Shown: positions 5,400 through 5,810 of the stretch, piece after piece
How the letters are laid out: every line of letters begins with the position of its first letter
Position numbering within the stretch: position 1 is the stretch's first letter
NCBI GenBank assembly: GCA_017354095.1
Contig: JAFMRP010000353.1
Location: 1-5,810, forward strand
From: Ktedonobacteraceae bacterium
GTDB taxonomy: Bacteria > Chloroflexota > Ktedonobacteria > Ktedonobacterales > Ktedonobacteraceae
Direction: 5' to 3'
DNA length: 5,810 nt
Program-made: the position numbers and the translations under genes
Notes under the pieces: model-generated
The model's database searches: none
What the model saw: only the letters and a program-made list of their open reading frames with translations
Told to the model about the DNA's origin: nothing

Positions 5400-5810
5400 C
5401 TATGTTGCTTGCAACGTCAGGGTTTCATACGCGAGCTGTAATTCCTCAATTGCAACAATGCCATCCTTAGCATTCAAAGCTGGCGCCTTCAGCTTGATCG
5501 GGATACAGCGCTCCAGAATGAAGCGTACCTGCTCAGTTTCTCCATCGGCAGCGAAAACGGTGATCTCGGCGTTGGCCCGCGCTTTGAGGTTATTGGACGC
5601 ATGCATGGCGCTGAACCAGTTCCATAGGTCAAACGAGTTGGTCATTCCACGCTTCAGAGTGAGCATGCCATAGCTCGTTGGGCCTGTCAGGCGGATTTGC
5701 TTGCCGTTGTTTCCCCCTTCACGGATGGTTTTCACTTCCATCGTCATCTCCAGCCCATCACACTCGGAGAAGGCGGCGTCGCATAAGTACGTTGGCAGAT
5801 CAGCAATCTC
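5400..5810 (-). CDS. gp19-like tail tube protein of a contractile injection system, 5' end cut by window edge
   Basis: This is an inner tube protein, whose hexameric rings stack to form the channel driven out on contraction. The frame is open from the right edge (base 5810) to a TAG stop at 5402-5400, giving 136 residues. An ATG at 5747 looks like a start but is internal: the 21 codons upstream read EIADLPTYLCDAAFSECDGLE, which matches the N-terminal strand and the 'F-E-V/C-x-GLE' turn of the T4 gp19-like tube family (PF06841 type). Other family marks follow: the REGGNNGK loop, the LTLKRGMT strand, the LWNWF motif, and near the C-terminus IVAIEELQLAYETL. About 10 to 20 N-terminal residues should lie outside the window. 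The next gene follows after 16 bases and encodes the LysM protein, the usual partner of the last tube gene (Afp5-like position). The family assignment is firm; which tube paralogue it is remains an inference from position. Confidence 0.93.
   Translation of the reverse strand, partial: EIADLPTYLCDAAFSECDGLEMTMEVKTIREGGNNGKQIRLTGPTSYGMLTLKRGMTNSFDLWNWFSAMHASNNLKARANAEITVFAADGETEQVRFILERCIPIKLKAPALNAKDGIVAIEELQLAYETLTLQAT

Noticed and set aside
1..5810. An intact temperate phage as the source of the cluster
   Set aside because: The tube-LysM-small protein-hub-spike-gp25-J order and sequence style fit domesticated injection systems, and no capsid, terminase, integrase or lysis gene is seen. The window is too short to exclude a phage from flanking genes, so this is a preference and not proof.

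Overview
The window is an internal piece of one gene cluster encoding a contractile injection system (a phage tail-like particle, eCIS type). All eight genes lie on the minus strand, so transcription runs from high to low coordinates. Both ends are cut inside genes: the right edge truncates the 5' end of a tube gene and the left edge truncates the 3' end of a baseplate J-like gene. There is no plus-strand gene, RNA gene, mobile element, CRISPR array, promoter or terminator that I can support. The gaps between genes are 7 to 30 bases, and most carry a readable Shine-Dalgarno sequence, which indicates one polycistronic message. || Layout in transcription order: gp19-like tube protein (5810-5400, 5' end outside the window); LysM-type tube/baseplate connector (5383-4643); a 58-residue small protein ending in RVRAH (4619-4443); gpD-like hub (4428-3361); gpV/gp5-like spike with an OB fold and beta-helix (3330-2617); a 540-residue protein of unknown function with a single hydrophobic segment at its extreme C-terminus (2604-982); gp25-like baseplate wedge protein (974-576); and the N-terminal 183 residues of a baseplate J-like wedge protein (550-1). 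|| How they fit together: the tube stacks on a hub built from the LysM protein and the gpD-like protein. The gpV-like trimer forms the spike below the hub. The gp25-like and J-like proteins form the wedges around the hub that trigger sheath contraction. Hub and spike are separate genes here, as in P2-like phages, and not fused as in VgrG or Afp8. The 540-residue protein between spike and wedge genes has no counterpart in the classical Afp/PVC order. Its hydrophobic tail makes it the best candidate in the window for a part that ties the particle to a membrane. Sheath, ATPase, tape measure, fibres and cargo are not in the window and would be expected on either side. || Organism: a bacterium with moderate GC (estimated by eye in the low-to-mid 50s percent) and strong AGGAGG-type ribosome binding sites. 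The gene order and the spike/540-residue protein/gp25/J arrangement suit the eCIS lineages of environmental bacteria such as Chloroflexota, Actinomycetota or Cyanobacteriota. A Ktedonobacteria-like Chloroflexota host is a guess from GC and protein style; nothing in the window proves it.
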